Shown here piece by piece: positions 42,136 to 51,930 of a stretch of 64,000 nucleotides of DNA (within the stretch, counting starts at the first letter, position 1; each line of letters begins with the position of its first letter). The notes under the pieces were generated by a model. It did not search any database and was not told the DNA's origin. It was given only the letters and a program-made list of their open reading frames with translations. This DNA comes from CAMDTE01 sp964504345 (lineage in GTDB: Bacteria > Bacteroidota > Bacteroidia > Flavobacteriales > Schleiferiaceae): the NCBI GenBank assembly GCA_964504345.1, contig CAZDDX010000004.1, forward strand, positions 69,695 to 133,694, given 5' to 3'. Made by a program: the position numbers and the translations under genes.

Positions 42136-42687
42136 ATGAAGTTTATACCCTTTTTCACGGGCCTTTCGCTGGCAATCCTCGTGGTGGTTGCGGCGGGGTG
42201 CAGCGCTTCGTCTGAGGTGGAAGCGGATGCCTTGACGCTGCGGGAAAAAGTGGAAGCTCTGCACGACAGCCTGGCTGCTGTAGACAGTTTGGCGGTGGAA
42301 AACGCGCTGATCGTATACCGCGTCAACTTAGAGCGGTTGGCTCCATACGCTATAGACAGCAGCAAGCGAGACGTGGTGGTGTCCGACGGAACGACGCTGG
42401 ACCGGTCTGCGAAAAACCTCTTTAAATTTCAAGCTCAGCGACGCGTTTGGATGGGCGCCTTAACCGCCGGATCCGCACGCTTGAAAAGCCTGGCCCACGA
42501 CGTGCGCACGGAATACCTGGATACGGCGCAAGGCCGGGTTTACCTGCGGGACGAAGAAGGTGCCCTGTGGGCGGTGCTCCAAGACGCCCGCTCGCGCATG
42601 CACGCCGCGCAATGGTGCTTGGACAAGGCAGACAGTTTGAACGTCCGCATGGAAGACCACTTTGCCCGGTGGGGCAGTCCGAAATGA
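42136..42687 (+). CDS. Lipoprotein of unknown function
   Basis: This 183-residue protein has a lipoprotein signal with lipobox VVAAGC and a helical, charged body with one predicted coiled-coil-like stretch (about residues 25-60). I do not recognise a family. It overlaps the next gene by ATGA, so the two are likely coupled. Confidence 0.75.
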   Translation: MKFIPFFTGLSLAILVVVAAGCSASSEVEADALTLREKVEALHDSLAAVDSLAVENALIVYRVNLERLAPYAIDSSKRDVVVSDGTTLDRSAKNLFKFQAQRRVWMGALTAGSARLKSLAHDVRTEYLDTAQGRVYLRDEEGALWAVLQDARSRMHAAQWCLDKADSLNVRMEDHFARWGSPK

Positions 42688-44516
42688 GGTCCCTTTTCCT
42701 GCTGATTGTTTGGACGGTGCTGGCCGCTGGGGGGGCTTTAGCACAATCCCTAGGGGAAAACCAAAACAAAGTACGTCGTGCTCCGGCCGGTGTTGCTGGC
42801 GCTCTGCCGCCGTCGATGGATAGTTTGCTGGCGGTCGCTGAAACAGCTTACAAGGACCAGCCCAACGACGAGCGACTTCAGGCGTTGATTGGATTGCTGC
42901 TCCAAGCAGAACGCGGCGATGAAGCACGTAAAGTCGTTGACCGGCACGCCAAACGCATGCGCAACCGCGCACTGTTTTACACCGCAGACGAAGCCTACGT
43001 TTGCAAAAAAATGGGTCGCGCCGAAGACTATGCCGCAGCGCTGAAGTCCGCCAGTTCGGGTGCGGCCCTGCAACCGGGCAACGCTTCTCCCCTATCCGAT
43101 CGTTTCAAATCTTACGGTCTTTTTGCCGAGGCCGTTGCTGTTTTGGAAGCCGCAGAGAGCGCCGTGCCGGGCATGCGGTTTACGTACCAAAAAGTACTGC
43201 TCTGGGCAGATTTGGGCGACCTGCCCAACGTCTACCGCGGTTACGTTCTGTTGCTGGACGAAAACCCCGGTTTCGTGGCTACTTTGCAAATGTTTCTGTC
43301 CAACTCGTTGGACGAGAACGGACGCATTCCGCGCGCGGAATTGCTGTACGACGCCTTGATTGGGCGGCTGCAGTTGGGGAATTCACTTCCGCACGAGGAT
43401 TTTTTGGTGTGGTGCTACATCCAGGAGCAGTTGTTTGACGACGCCTTGGTCCAATTGAAGGCGTTGGACCGTCGGTCTGGTGGGGAACCGGCCCAGCGTT
43501 TGGCGATCTACCAATTGGGGCGTGCCGCAGAAAATGCGGAACAATGGGATGCCGCGGAGCAATGCTACGGCTACCTAATACAAGCGGGTGTACAAATGCC
43601 GTTTGCCCGGGAGGCACACGAGGCGTTGTGGTCTTTGCAAGGAAAACGCCCGGAACGGTATGCGGAACTTCGCCGAACGTTAAATTGGGGATTGCAGCCG
43701 CAATCGGGATGGCCCGCCGGCTGGGAACCGTCGGCCCGATTGGCGTTGGCGCAAGTTTTGGTGGCCGGATGGAACAAAAACGATTCTGCCTTACGCGTGC
43801 TGGATGGAGTGCCGGATCGACTCCCAGACAACGATCCGTTGCGGGGTTCCGTGGTCTTGTTTTTGGGGGATTTGGATTTGCTCTTGGGCGCGCCTTTTTC
43901 CGCGCTGATGCGGTATGCGGAGGTTGCGCAAGACTTTGGTGGAAACCCCTTGGGGGACGAAGCGGCTTTTCGCAAGGCGCGGGTGGCGTACTTAACCGGG
44001 GACATCGCCTGGGCCAAAACGCAGTGGGAGGTGCTGAAGACGAGTACGTCGAAGAAAATTGCGAACGACGCGCTCGCGCGTACGCAGCTGCTGGACGAGA
44101 TTTTGGCGGAGGATTCCACCGGCGCGTCGTTGCGTCCGTTTGCCCGCGCAGAACTGCTGCGAACCGAGCGAAGCGAGGCCGCCGCTGGCCGGATTCTGGA
44201 TTCGCTTGTGCGTGCCCTGCCCCCATCCAATCCGCTGTACTTCCACGCGGCCCTGGCTTGGGCGCGTTGGAACCGGGACCAAGGAAACGCCGCACAAACC
44301 GAGGCGGCCTATCGGCCGCTGGTGGAATGGCCGGAACGACATGCCCTAGGCGACGATGCTTTGTGGGAGTGGGCGCAAATTGTGGCCAACTCTGGGGGGA
44401 GTCGGGCCGACGAAGCCCGTGCTCTGTATCTTCGTTTAATGGAAATCTACCCGGACTCGTATTGGTCTGAACTGGCTCGCCAGCGCTACCGACCGAGCCC
44501 AAAAACCGCCAACTGA
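42684..44516 (+). CDS. Large secreted TPR protein
   Basis: This 610-residue protein has a signal peptide (MRSLFLLIVWTVLAAGGALAQ) and many tetratricopeptide-like repeats across most of its length. It overlaps the lipoprotein gene before it and the DUF4286 gene after it by one to four bases. Similar TPR proteins precede DUF4286 genes in other Bacteroidota. A scaffold role in the envelope is likely; details are unknown. Confidence 0.8.
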   Translation: MRSLFLLIVWTVLAAGGALAQSLGENQNKVRRAPAGVAGALPPSMDSLLAVAETAYKDQPNDERLQALIGLLLQAERGDEARKVVDRHAKRMRNRALFYTADEAYVCKKMGRAEDYAAALKSASSGAALQPGNASPLSDRFKSYGLFAEAVAVLEAAESAVPGMRFTYQKVLLWADLGDLPNVYRGYVLLLDENPGFVATLQMFLSNSLDENGRIPRAELLYDALIGRLQLGNSLPHEDFLVWCYIQEQLFDDALVQLKALDRRSGGEPAQRLAIYQLGRAAENAEQWDAAEQCYGYLIQAGVQMPFAREAHEALWSLQGKRPERYAELRRTLNWGLQPQSGWPAGWEPSARLALAQVLVAGWNKNDSALRVLDGVPDRLPDNDPLRGSVVLFLGDLDLLLGAPFSALMRYAEVAQDFGGNPLGDEAAFRKARVAYLTGDIAWAKTQWEVLKTSTSKKIANDALARTQLLDEILAEDSTGASLRPFARAELLRTERSEAAAGRILDSLVRALPPSNPLYFHAALAWARWNRDQGNAAQTEAAYRPLVEWPERHALGDDALWEWAQIVANSGGSRADEARALYLRLMEIYPDSYWSELARQRYRPSPKTAN

Positions 44517-44845
44517 TGTACGTCTACAACGTTACCGTCAACATCGACGACTCCGCACACGCCCTTTGGAAGGATTGGATGTTGGAGGTCCACATTCCGG
44601 AAGTCTTGTCCACGGGCCAATTTTTGGACTGTCGGTTCACCCGCGTTTTGGTAGAGGAGGAAACTGGCACCACCTACTCCATTCAGTACCGATTTGCCCT
44701 AATGGAGGACTTTCAGCTGTACCAGGAACTGTATGCACCGGGGCTGCGCAGGCAGACGGAAGAACGTTTTGGCGGCAAATTCGTAGCGTTCCGCACGTTG
44801 CTGGAAATCCAGAACGAGTTTACGGCCGAGCGACTCGACGGCTGA
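44516..44845 (+). CDS. DUF4286 family protein
   Basis: This 109-residue cytoplasmic protein begins MYVYNVTVNIDDSAHALWKDWM and continues HIPEVLSTGQF, which matches DUF4286, a small family found mainly in Bacteroidota. Its ATG overlaps the upstream TGA (TGATG). Its end overlaps the convergent O-methyltransferase gene by 26 bases. No function is known. Confidence 0.87.
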   Translation: MYVYNVTVNIDDSAHALWKDWMLEVHIPEVLSTGQFLDCRFTRVLVEEETGTTYSIQYRFALMEDFQLYQELYAPGLRRQTEERFGGKFVAFRTLLEIQNEFTAERLDG

Positions 44846-45476
44846 CGCTCAATCCGTCCCGAAACGGAAGCAATTGGTGCACCACGCGCGGATCTGCTTG
44901 AGCATGCGCCACGTACGCTCGCAGGCCTTCCGTTTCTGAATCCTGTTCGTTGGGGTCTGCCACCTTGCCGCTCCACAAAACGTTGTCCGCTACAATCAAT
45001 CCCCCAGGACGCACGCGGTCCACGACAGCGTTGTAGTACGCGCTGTAGTTTTCTTTGTCGGCGTCGATGAAGACCAAATCCCACGGCTCACGGGCCCAGT
45101 CTGCGGTTGCCAAGACGTCCAAGGCCGCACCCAGGTGCAGGTGCATTTGATTGCCTTTGCCGGAGGCGTTGAAGTACCCACGAACCCGGGTCTCCAATTC
45201 TTCGTTGATGTCGATGGTGTGCAAAACGCCGTCGGGCGCCATTCCTTCCGCCAAACAAAGCGCGCTGTAGCCAGTGTAGGTGCCGATTTCCAGGATGCGC
45301 TTGGGGTGCATCAGGTGGCTGATGAGGCTGAGAAAACGCCCTTGTTGGTGGCCGCTGAGCATGCGCGGCATCAACACTTCCTGCCAGGTTTCGCGCTCAA
45401 TGCGCTGCAGTAAATCCGACGCCGGCTCGGTCCAAAGACCGGCGTACCGATCAATATTTTCGGGTAAAAATTCCAT
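44820..45476 (-). CDS. SAM-dependent O-methyltransferase (COMT-like)
   Basis: This 218-residue class I methyltransferase has the SAM-binding EIGTYTGYSALCLAEGM motif and the metal-binding region DLVFIDADKENYSAYY and VADNVLWSGKV. This is typical of the small divalent-metal-dependent O-methyltransferases (Pfam Methyltransf_3). The substrate is unknown. It is the last gene of the minus-strand run that begins at 54410, 17 bases after the M16 gene. Confidence 0.92.
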   Translation of the reverse strand: MEFLPENIDRYAGLWTEPASDLLQRIERETWQEVLMPRMLSGHQQGRFLSLISHLMHPKRILEIGTYTGYSALCLAEGMAPDGVLHTIDINEELETRVRGYFNASGKGNQMHLHLGAALDVLATADWAREPWDLVFIDADKENYSAYYNAVVDRVRPGGLIVADNVLWSGKVADPNEQDSETEGLRAYVAHAQADPRVVHQLLPFRDGLSVSRRVARP

Positions 45477-45493
45477 GGTAGGGCGTCTTGAAT

Positions 45494-46738
45494 TTATTCG
45501 TCTTCGTCGGTGGGTTCGTACACCAGGGTGGTCAGTTGGGCAGGATCGTACCAGCGATTGGCCAGATCGCGCACGTCGTTAGCCGTAACGGCGTTTACCT
45601 TGGCGCGAATCTCGTCAAAGGTTTCCATGCGGTTGAACAGTAGATAGGATCGTCCCAAAGCCGTCATCCACGCACCCGGACTTTCCTGTGCGAGGGCCAT
45701 CTGACCCAACAGTTGCTGCTTGGCTTTGGCCAGTTGCACCACGCCCAGGGGGACTTCACGCAAGTGACGCAATTCCTTGTGGATCAAACGCACAGCTCGG
45801 TCCACGGCGTCGGAATCCGTGCCCACGTACACGCCTTGCAAGCCGGTATCCGAGTACGGGGTGAAAAAACTCTCGATTTGGTAGGCAATGCCGTAGCGCT
45901 CCCGAATGTTCAAATTCAAGCGGCTGCTCATAGCCGGACCGCCCAACACGTTGTTCAGCAACACGCCTGTGGTCAGAGCGGGATCGTGGACAGAAAGGGC
46001 CCTGCTTCCCAGCACCACGTGGCACTGGTGGGTATCCCGGCCGGTTTTTTGCACCGGTATATAGGTGGGTGCAGGGGATCTTTGGGGTACGGGGGCATTT
46101 AGGGACTCCGGCAAGTCGGCCGTCAAACGAAGCAAGAGGCGCTCCAGACGGGCGGCGGAAATCCGGCCCACGGAAGACAGGACCATGTTTGCGGGCACGT
46201 AGTGCGTACGCACAAAACGCAGCACTTGCTCGCGGGTAAACGTTTGCAACGACTCTTTGGTGCCCAAAATGTTGTGGCCCAAAGCATGCCCCGCAAATAG
46301 GAGCTCTTCAAAATCGTCAAAAATCAACTCCGACGGAGCATCCAGGTAGGCGTCGATTTCGTCCGCAATAACCTCTTGTTCTTTCTTCAGCTCCTTCTCC
46401 GGAAAGACCGATCGGAAGGCAATGTCCAGCAGGACGTCCAACGCCGCCGGGTAGTTTTCCGCCAGGAAACTGGCGTACACGGTGGTGTCTTCCTTGCCGG
46501 TGTAGGCATTCAGCTCGCCCCCAGCGTCCTCGATCTTGGACAGGAGGTGGAACGGTTTGCGCTTTGCGGTGCCCTTGAACAGGAGATGCTCAATGAAGTG
46601 CGCCAACCCGGGTTCGTCCGGGCCTTCGTCGCGGGTTCCAGCCCGTACAATCAAACCAATGTGCCCCGTGGGTGCAGCCGTTTCTTGGTGCACCCAACGC
46701 AGACCGCACGGCAAGGTACCGGCAACCCAGGGCGTCAC
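45494..46738 (-). CDS. Single-chain M16 metallopeptidase
   Basis: This 414-residue protein has the zinc motif HFIEH in LAHFIEHLLFKGT, the downstream Glu in EVIADEIDAYLDAPSEL, and the R/Y motif SSRLNLNIRERYGIAYQ in the second half. It therefore carries both elements in one chain, unlike the pair at 36437-39833. There is no signal peptide, so it is probably cytoplasmic. The start is GTG 46738, overlapping the stop of the S9 gene by GTGA; the longer frame to 46816 lies inside that gene. Confidence 0.9.
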   Translation of the reverse strand: MTPWVAGTLPCGLRWVHQETAAPTGHIGLIVRAGTRDEGPDEPGLAHFIEHLLFKGTAKRKPFHLLSKIEDAGGELNAYTGKEDTTVYASFLAENYPAALDVLLDIAFRSVFPEKELKKEQEVIADEIDAYLDAPSELIFDDFEELLFAGHALGHNILGTKESLQTFTREQVLRFVRTHYVPANMVLSSVGRISAARLERLLLRLTADLPESLNAPVPQRSPAPTYIPVQKTGRDTHQCHVVLGSRALSVHDPALTTGVLLNNVLGGPAMSSRLNLNIRERYGIAYQIESFFTPYSDTGLQGVYVGTDSDAVDRAVRLIHKELRHLREVPLGVVQLAKAKQQLLGQMALAQESPGAWMTALGRSYLLFNRMETFDEIRAKVNAVTANDVRDLANRWYDPAQLTTLVYEPTDEDE

Positions 46739-48834
46739 GGCTTTTTCAGCCACTGATCCAACCAACCAAAGAACTCCGTGTTCCAGACCATGGCGTTTTG
46801 CGGCTTCAAAACCCAATGTCCTTCCGTGGGAAAATACACGAATCTGCTGGGTACGTTGCGCAGTTGCGCGGCCTGGTAGGCCATCATGCCTTGGCTTTCA
46901 GGAACGCGGTAGTCCCGTCCGCCGTGGATGACCAAAAGCGGGGCGTTCCAGCGGTCCACGTAGTTGCTGGGGTTGTGGAGGTCGTAGCTCACCGGAGGCG
47001 CGGGTGCCCAGTAGGGACCACCAATGTCGTGGTTGGCGAAAAACATTTCTTCCGTGGTGAGGTACATGCTGCGCAAATCAAAGACGCCGCAGTGGCTAAT
47101 CAAGGCCTTGAAGCGGTTTTCGTGGATGCCGGCCAGCATATAAACGGAGTATCCGCCGTAGCTGGCACCCACGGCGCCCAAGGCTTCTTTGTTGACATAA
47201 GGCTCTTTGGCAACGGAGTCGATGGCAGACAAGTAGTCCTTCATGGCCTGCCCGCCCCAATCTCCGGAGATGGCTTCGTTCCATTCTTTGCCGAATCCCG
47301 GAACACCGCGTCGGTTGGGGGCCACCACCACGTAGCCGTTGGCAGCCATCAGTTGGAAGTTCCAGCGGAAGGAGTAGAATTGCGACACGGCGCTTTGGGG
47401 GCCGCCTTGGCAATACAGCAATGCGGGGTAACTCTTCTTTTCGTCGAAATTTGGGGGCAATACCACCCAGGTAAGCATTTTCTTGCCGTCGGTGGTGGTG
47501 ATCCAACGTTTCTGCACCTTGCTCTTGGCAATGCCGTCGTAGGCCGCGTCGTTGACGTGGGTCAGGGCTTTGGCCTCGCCGCCGGCCAACGGGAACACAA
47601 AAAGTTCGTTGGCGCGGTTGATGTCTTGGCGCTCGGCAACGACGGTGGTGCCGCCGGCGCCGAAAACGCCGTAGTTAAAGTCGCCGCTGGTCAGCGGCGT
47701 TACCTTCTTGACGGAGGGGATGCCCCCTGCAGGACGCGGAACAAAATCAACCCGAGCAATTTGCTGGGTAGCCTGGGTAGCGTACTGAAACAACAGCGTA
47801 TTGGCATTGAGCCACTTGTACGATTCAATATACTCTTCGTCCAACAAGCGCACGGCGTTGCGGCCCGCGCCGGGTCCGGAACGCAGGGCTACCGCCCACA
47901 GCTGGTTGACGTCGGACTCAAAGCCATCGGTGGGCATGGAGAGGTACGTCAACACCGAACCGTCGGGCGAAAAAGCCGGTTGGCTTTCGTAACCGGGCTG
48001 GCCGGGTAACTCCGTGGTGGATCCGGATTCGCGGTCGTGCAGGAAAATTTGGCTGTTGGTGCTGAGGGCAAACTCCTTGCCGTTCTGGCGTTTGCACACG
48101 TAGGCAATGTACCGACCGTCGGGGCTGATGGCGTAGGCGTCCGACCCGCCCATGGGGGGCAAAGGCGAGGAATAAGCCAACCCGTCCAGGAGGTCCGTAA
48201 AGGCCGTCGCGGGGGTGGTGGCATTGAGGTCCAGCAAAGACCAAGCCGGATGCTCGTAGGAGTTGTCCGTCCAGTGGTCCCAGTGGCGGTACATCAGATC
48301 GTTGTATGCTTTGTAGTCTGCTTTGGGGAAATTAAGGTGTCCCTCGGCGGGAGCGGTACCCACCTTTTGAACCACCGTGAACACGGCCAACAGGCGACCG
48401 TCTTTGGTTTCCTGAACCTTCAGGTTGGAGATTCCGTCGGGAAACTGGGTGTGCTGCTTGCGGTCCGTTCCGTTAACCCCGACGGTCCACAACTGGCCTT
48501 GGTACAGGTACCCCACCCGCGCACCTCCGCGAAGAAAAAAGGCGTCGGACTCTGCTCCTTCCGTTTCCGTGAGCGCTCGGGCGATGCCGCTTTTGGTGTC
48601 TACCGTGAACAGGTTGCGCTCGCCCTTGTTGGCGGCCACATCGTACCGGGCCACGCCGTATACCGCAAGGCTTCCGTCCGGGCTAACGGCTTCCAGGGAA
48701 ACGCGTCCCAATTTCCACAGAGTCTCCGCGGTCAAGGGCTTGAGGTCGGATGGAACGGTTCCAACATTTGAATTGCCTTGGGCCATGCCCAGAAAGGGTG
48801 CTGCCACCAGGGCCAATGCGTACAGTGCTTTCAT
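46735..48834 (-). CDS. Secreted S9-family serine peptidase (acyl-peptidase or DPP type)
   Basis: This 699-residue protein has a signal peptide (MKALYALALVAAPFLGMAQ), a beta-propeller domain (about residues 40-430) and a C-terminal alpha/beta hydrolase with the nucleophile in GASYGGYS, the Asp in GGRDYRVP and the His in EGHWV. It should cleave short peptides in the periplasm. It overlaps rfbB by ATGA, so it is in the nucleotide-sugar operon, an odd place for a peptidase. Confidence 0.92.
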   Translation of the reverse strand: MKALYALALVAAPFLGMAQGNSNVGTVPSDLKPLTAETLWKLGRVSLEAVSPDGSLAVYGVARYDVAANKGERNLFTVDTKSGIARALTETEGAESDAFFLRGGARVGYLYQGQLWTVGVNGTDRKQHTQFPDGISNLKVQETKDGRLLAVFTVVQKVGTAPAEGHLNFPKADYKAYNDLMYRHWDHWTDNSYEHPAWSLLDLNATTPATAFTDLLDGLAYSSPLPPMGGSDAYAISPDGRYIAYVCKRQNGKEFALSTNSQIFLHDRESGSTTELPGQPGYESQPAFSPDGSVLTYLSMPTDGFESDVNQLWAVALRSGPGAGRNAVRLLDEEYIESYKWLNANTLLFQYATQATQQIARVDFVPRPAGGIPSVKKVTPLTSGDFNYGVFGAGGTTVVAERQDINRANELFVFPLAGGEAKALTHVNDAAYDGIAKSKVQKRWITTTDGKKMLTWVVLPPNFDEKKSYPALLYCQGGPQSAVSQFYSFRWNFQLMAANGYVVVAPNRRGVPGFGKEWNEAISGDWGGQAMKDYLSAIDSVAKEPYVNKEALGAVGASYGGYSVYMLAGIHENRFKALISHCGVFDLRSMYLTTEEMFFANHDIGGPYWAPAPPVSYDLHNPSNYVDRWNAPLLVIHGGRDYRVPESQGMMAYQAAQLRNVPSRFVYFPTEGHWVLKPQNAMVWNTEFFGWLDQWLKKP

Positions 48835-49889
48835 CGCAAATACTGTTTTTCGTAATACTGTTGGTAGGCGCCGCTGGTCACGTTGGCCAACCATTCGGGG
48901 TTGTTCAGGTACCAGTCGACGGTTCGTGCTAGGCCTTCTTCAAAGGTGACGGAAGGCTTCCAGCCCAATTCGCGTTCGATTTTGGACGCGTCAATGGCGT
49001 AGCGCTTATCGTGCCCGGGGCGGTCTTTCACGAAAGTGATGAGCTGGGCGCTTTCGCCTGCCGCCCGACCCAACTTCTCGTCCATTACGGCGCACAATAA
49101 ATGCACCAAATCCAGGTTGGTCCACTCGTTCCACCCGCCAATGCAGTAGGTTTCGCCGGGTGCACCGGAGCGATAAACGGTTTCGATGGCCGTGGCGTGG
49201 TCTTCCACAAAAAGCCAGTCGCGGGTGTACTGACCGTCGCCGTAAATGGGCAATGGCTTTTTTTCAACGATGTTGTGGATCATCAACGGAATCAACTTTT
49301 CCGGAAAATGATGCGACCCGTAGTTGTTGGAGCAGTTCGACAGCACCACCGGCAGGCCGTAGGTCTCGTGGTAGGCGCGCACAAAGTGGTCCGACGCCGC
49401 CTTGCTGGCGCTGTAGGGGCTGTTGGGGCTGTACGGCGTGGTTTCGGTGAAATAACCTTCTGCGCCGAGGGCGCCAAAGACCTCGTCCGTGCTGATGTGG
49501 TAGAAACGCTTTCCTGCAAAGCCATCGGCCTTCCAGAAGGCCACCGCCGCATTGAGCAGGGTTACCGTACCAATTACGTTGGTGCGCACAAAGGCCATTG
49601 GATCGGCAATGGAGCGGTCCACGTGACTTTCGGCCGCCAAATGCACCACCCCATCGGGCCGGTACTGTTCAAAAAGCCGAGCCACCTCGGCAGCGTCCGT
49701 GATGTCCACGCGCTCAAATACGTAGTTGGGGGCGCCGGCTACGTCCACCAAATTCTCTAAATTCCCGGCGTAGGTCAGGGCGTCCACATTGACCACGCGC
49801 GTTTCGGGATTGCGTAGAAAGCGTCGGACCGTGTGGGACCCGATGAATCCGGCACCGCCGGTAATGAGGAGGGTTTCGTGGAAATTCAT
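48831..49889 (-). CDS. rfbB: dTDP-glucose 4,6-dehydratase
   Basis: This 352-residue short-chain dehydrogenase-type enzyme makes dTDP-4-keto-6-deoxyglucose, a precursor of rhamnose and other deoxysugars. It has NAD-binding GGAGFIGSH, STDEVFG, the catalytic YSASKAASD and the ETYGLPVVLSNCSNNYG segment. It lies 16 bases after galE and overlaps the next gene. Confidence 0.95.
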   Translation of the reverse strand: MNFHETLLITGGAGFIGSHTVRRFLRNPETRVVNVDALTYAGNLENLVDVAGAPNYVFERVDITDAAEVARLFEQYRPDGVVHLAAESHVDRSIADPMAFVRTNVIGTVTLLNAAVAFWKADGFAGKRFYHISTDEVFGALGAEGYFTETTPYSPNSPYSASKAASDHFVRAYHETYGLPVVLSNCSNNYGSHHFPEKLIPLMIHNIVEKKPLPIYGDGQYTRDWLFVEDHATAIETVYRSGAPGETYCIGGWNEWTNLDLVHLLCAVMDEKLGRAAGESAQLITFVKDRPGHDKRYAIDASKIERELGWKPSVTFEEGLARTVDWYLNNPEWLANVTSGAYQQYYEKQYLR

Positions 49890-49905
49890 GAGCGCTGCAA
49901 TCGGT

Positions 49906-50937
49906 TCAAATGCTGGAGGATGAATTCAGGACGTATTGCTGCCAACGCCAAGCATCGGCCATGGCCTCGTCCAAGGTACGTTTCGTTTTCCAACCCAAAA
50001 CCCGTTCGGCTTTGGCGGTGTCCGCATAGGCGGCCACCACATCGCCAGGGCGTCTGGGCGCAAAATTCCACGGAAGGGTAGCGCCGGTGGATCGTTCGAA
50101 GGACTGAATGACCTCCAAAACAGTGGATCCGGTGCCGGTGCCCAGGTTGAACACTTCCACAGGTTCCTCGCTCGTCCGGTCCAGCAATCGCTCCAAGGCC
50201 ACGGCGTGGGCCTCGGCCAGGTCCACCACGTGGATGTAGTCCCGGATGGCGGTGCCGTCCCGGGTGGGGTAGTCGTTGCCAAAAACGCTCAACGCTGGGC
50301 GAATTCCCGCTGCCGTTTGGGTAACAAAGGGTACTAAATTTTGCGGCACGCCCAAGGGCAACTCGCCAATGAGGGCCGACGGATGGGCGCCGATTGGGTT
50401 GAAATACCGCAGGGCAATGGCACCAAAACCATGTGCCTGAGCGGCGTCGCGCAGCATCTCTTCGCCAATTTGTTTGGTGTTTCCGTAGGGGGACTCCGCC
50501 GGCAAAATGGGCGAACTTTCCGCAATGGGCAGGTGCTCCGCTTGACCGTAGACGGTGCAGGAAGAGCTGAACAAAAACGCCGTCTCCGGCTTTTGCGCCA
50601 CCCGTTCCAAAAGCAAAGCCTGGCTCATCAGGTTGTTTCGGTAGTACTTCAACGGCTGGGCCACGCTCTCCCCCACGGCCTTGTGGGCGGCAAAGTGCAC
50701 AATGCCATCCACGTGCGGCAAGGTGGGCCACCAAGCTTCCACGGCCGCCGCATCGGACAGATCTACGTTGTCCCAGCGCGGGCGAATGCCGGCGATGGCC
50801 TCAATGCCGTCCAAAACCTCGGCCCGGGTGTTGTCCAAGTTGTCCACCAGCACCACGTTGTAGCCGCGCTCCAAAAGCACAACGGCGGTGTGCGCGCCGA
50901 TGTAGCCCAAACCCCCGGTGACGAGGACGGTCTTCAT
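49906..50937 (-). CDS. galE: UDP-glucose 4-epimerase
   Basis: This 343-residue epimerase interconverts UDP-glucose and UDP-galactose. It has GGLGYIGAH, the catalytic SPYGNTK, ALRYFNPIGAHPS, and the C-terminal GDVVAAYADTAKAERVLGW motif. It overlaps uxs by ATGA. Confidence 0.95.
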   Translation of the reverse strand: MKTVLVTGGLGYIGAHTAVVLLERGYNVVLVDNLDNTRAEVLDGIEAIAGIRPRWDNVDLSDAAAVEAWWPTLPHVDGIVHFAAHKAVGESVAQPLKYYRNNLMSQALLLERVAQKPETAFLFSSSCTVYGQAEHLPIAESSPILPAESPYGNTKQIGEEMLRDAAQAHGFGAIALRYFNPIGAHPSALIGELPLGVPQNLVPFVTQTAAGIRPALSVFGNDYPTRDGTAIRDYIHVVDLAEAHAVALERLLDRTSEEPVEVFNLGTGTGSTVLEVIQSFERSTGATLPWNFAPRRPGDVVAAYADTAKAERVLGWKTKRTLDEAMADAWRWQQYVLNSSSSI

Positions 50938-51917
50938 TTTACAAAGGCTTTAAAGTCCCGGTGTTCCTGCTTGTAGAGGACCTCCTCCGGCAAATTCCGG
51001 AAGGCTTCGTAGGTGATTTTCAGGCCCTCAGCGCGGGACACGCGGGGTTCCCAGCCCAAGATCTCGCGAGCTTTGGTGATGTCCGGCTGGCGCTGGGTGG
51101 GGTCGTCCTTGGGCAAAGGTTCAAAGACGATTTTTTGAGCGGTCCCGGTGAGCTTGATGATCTCCTCCGCAAACTGCAAAATGGTGATTTCGTCGGGGTT
51201 CCCAATGTTTACGGGCAGGGCATAGTCGCTCAACAACAAGCGGTAAATGCCTTCCACCAAATCGTCCACGTAGCAGAACGAACGGGTTTGGCTGCCGTCG
51301 CCAAAAACGGTGAGGTCTTCCCCGCGCAGGGCTTGGCCAATGAAGGCGGGTAGAACCCGACCGTCGTTCAGGCGCATGCGCGGTCCGTAGGTGTTGAAGA
51401 TGCGGATGATGCGCGTTTCCAGGCCGTGGTACGTGTGGTAGGCCATGGTGAGCGCCTCCTGAAAGCGTTTGGCCTCGTCGTACACGCCGCGCGGGCCGAT
51501 GGGGTTCACATTGCCCCAGTAGGCCTCCGTTTGCGGGTGCACCATGGGGTCGCCGTACACCTCGGAGGTGGACGCCACCAAAATGCGCGCCTTCTTGGCT
51601 AGGGCCAGGCCCAAGCAGTTGTGGGTGCCCAAGGAACCCACCTTCAGCGTTTGGATGGGAATCTTCAGGTAGTCGATGGGCGACGCCGGCGATGCGAAAT
51701 GCAGGATGTAGTCCAGCGGGCCGTTCAGGTGGATGTGCGTACTGACGTCGTGGTGTACAAAGGTGAATTGCGGCAGGCTCTGAAGGTGCTCCAGGTTGCG
51801 CAAATCGCCGGTAATGAGGTTGTCCATTCCCACTACTTCGTAGCCTTCCGCGATGAAGCGGTCGCACAAGTGGGAACCCAGGAATCCAGCGGCGCCGGTG
51901 ATGAGGATGCGGGGCAT
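50934..51917 (-). CDS. uxs: UDP-glucuronate decarboxylase (UDP-xylose synthase)
   Basis: This 327-residue enzyme converts UDP-glucuronate to UDP-xylose. It has GAAGFLGSHLCD, ASTSEVYGDP, GVYDEAKR with the catalytic Tyr and Lys, and RIFNTYGPRM. It follows ugd by 13 bases, which makes UDP-glucuronate, so the pair supplies UDP-xylose. The ATG at 51917 starts at the normal N-terminus. Confidence 0.93.
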   Translation of the reverse strand: MPRILITGAAGFLGSHLCDRFIAEGYEVVGMDNLITGDLRNLEHLQSLPQFTFVHHDVSTHIHLNGPLDYILHFASPASPIDYLKIPIQTLKVGSLGTHNCLGLALAKKARILVASTSEVYGDPMVHPQTEAYWGNVNPIGPRGVYDEAKRFQEALTMAYHTYHGLETRIIRIFNTYGPRMRLNDGRVLPAFIGQALRGEDLTVFGDGSQTRSFCYVDDLVEGIYRLLLSDYALPVNIGNPDEITILQFAEEIIKLTGTAQKIVFEPLPKDDPTQRQPDITKAREILGWEPRVSRAEGLKITYEAFRNLPEEVLYKQEHRDFKAFVK

Positions 51918-51930
51918 GCGGTGTCTGGTA

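Noticed and set aside
43279..44502. 407-codon minus-strand frame opposite the large TPR gene
   Set aside because: Its product is Pro/Arg-rich with no domain, and it lies wholly opposite a gene with clear signal peptide and repeats.
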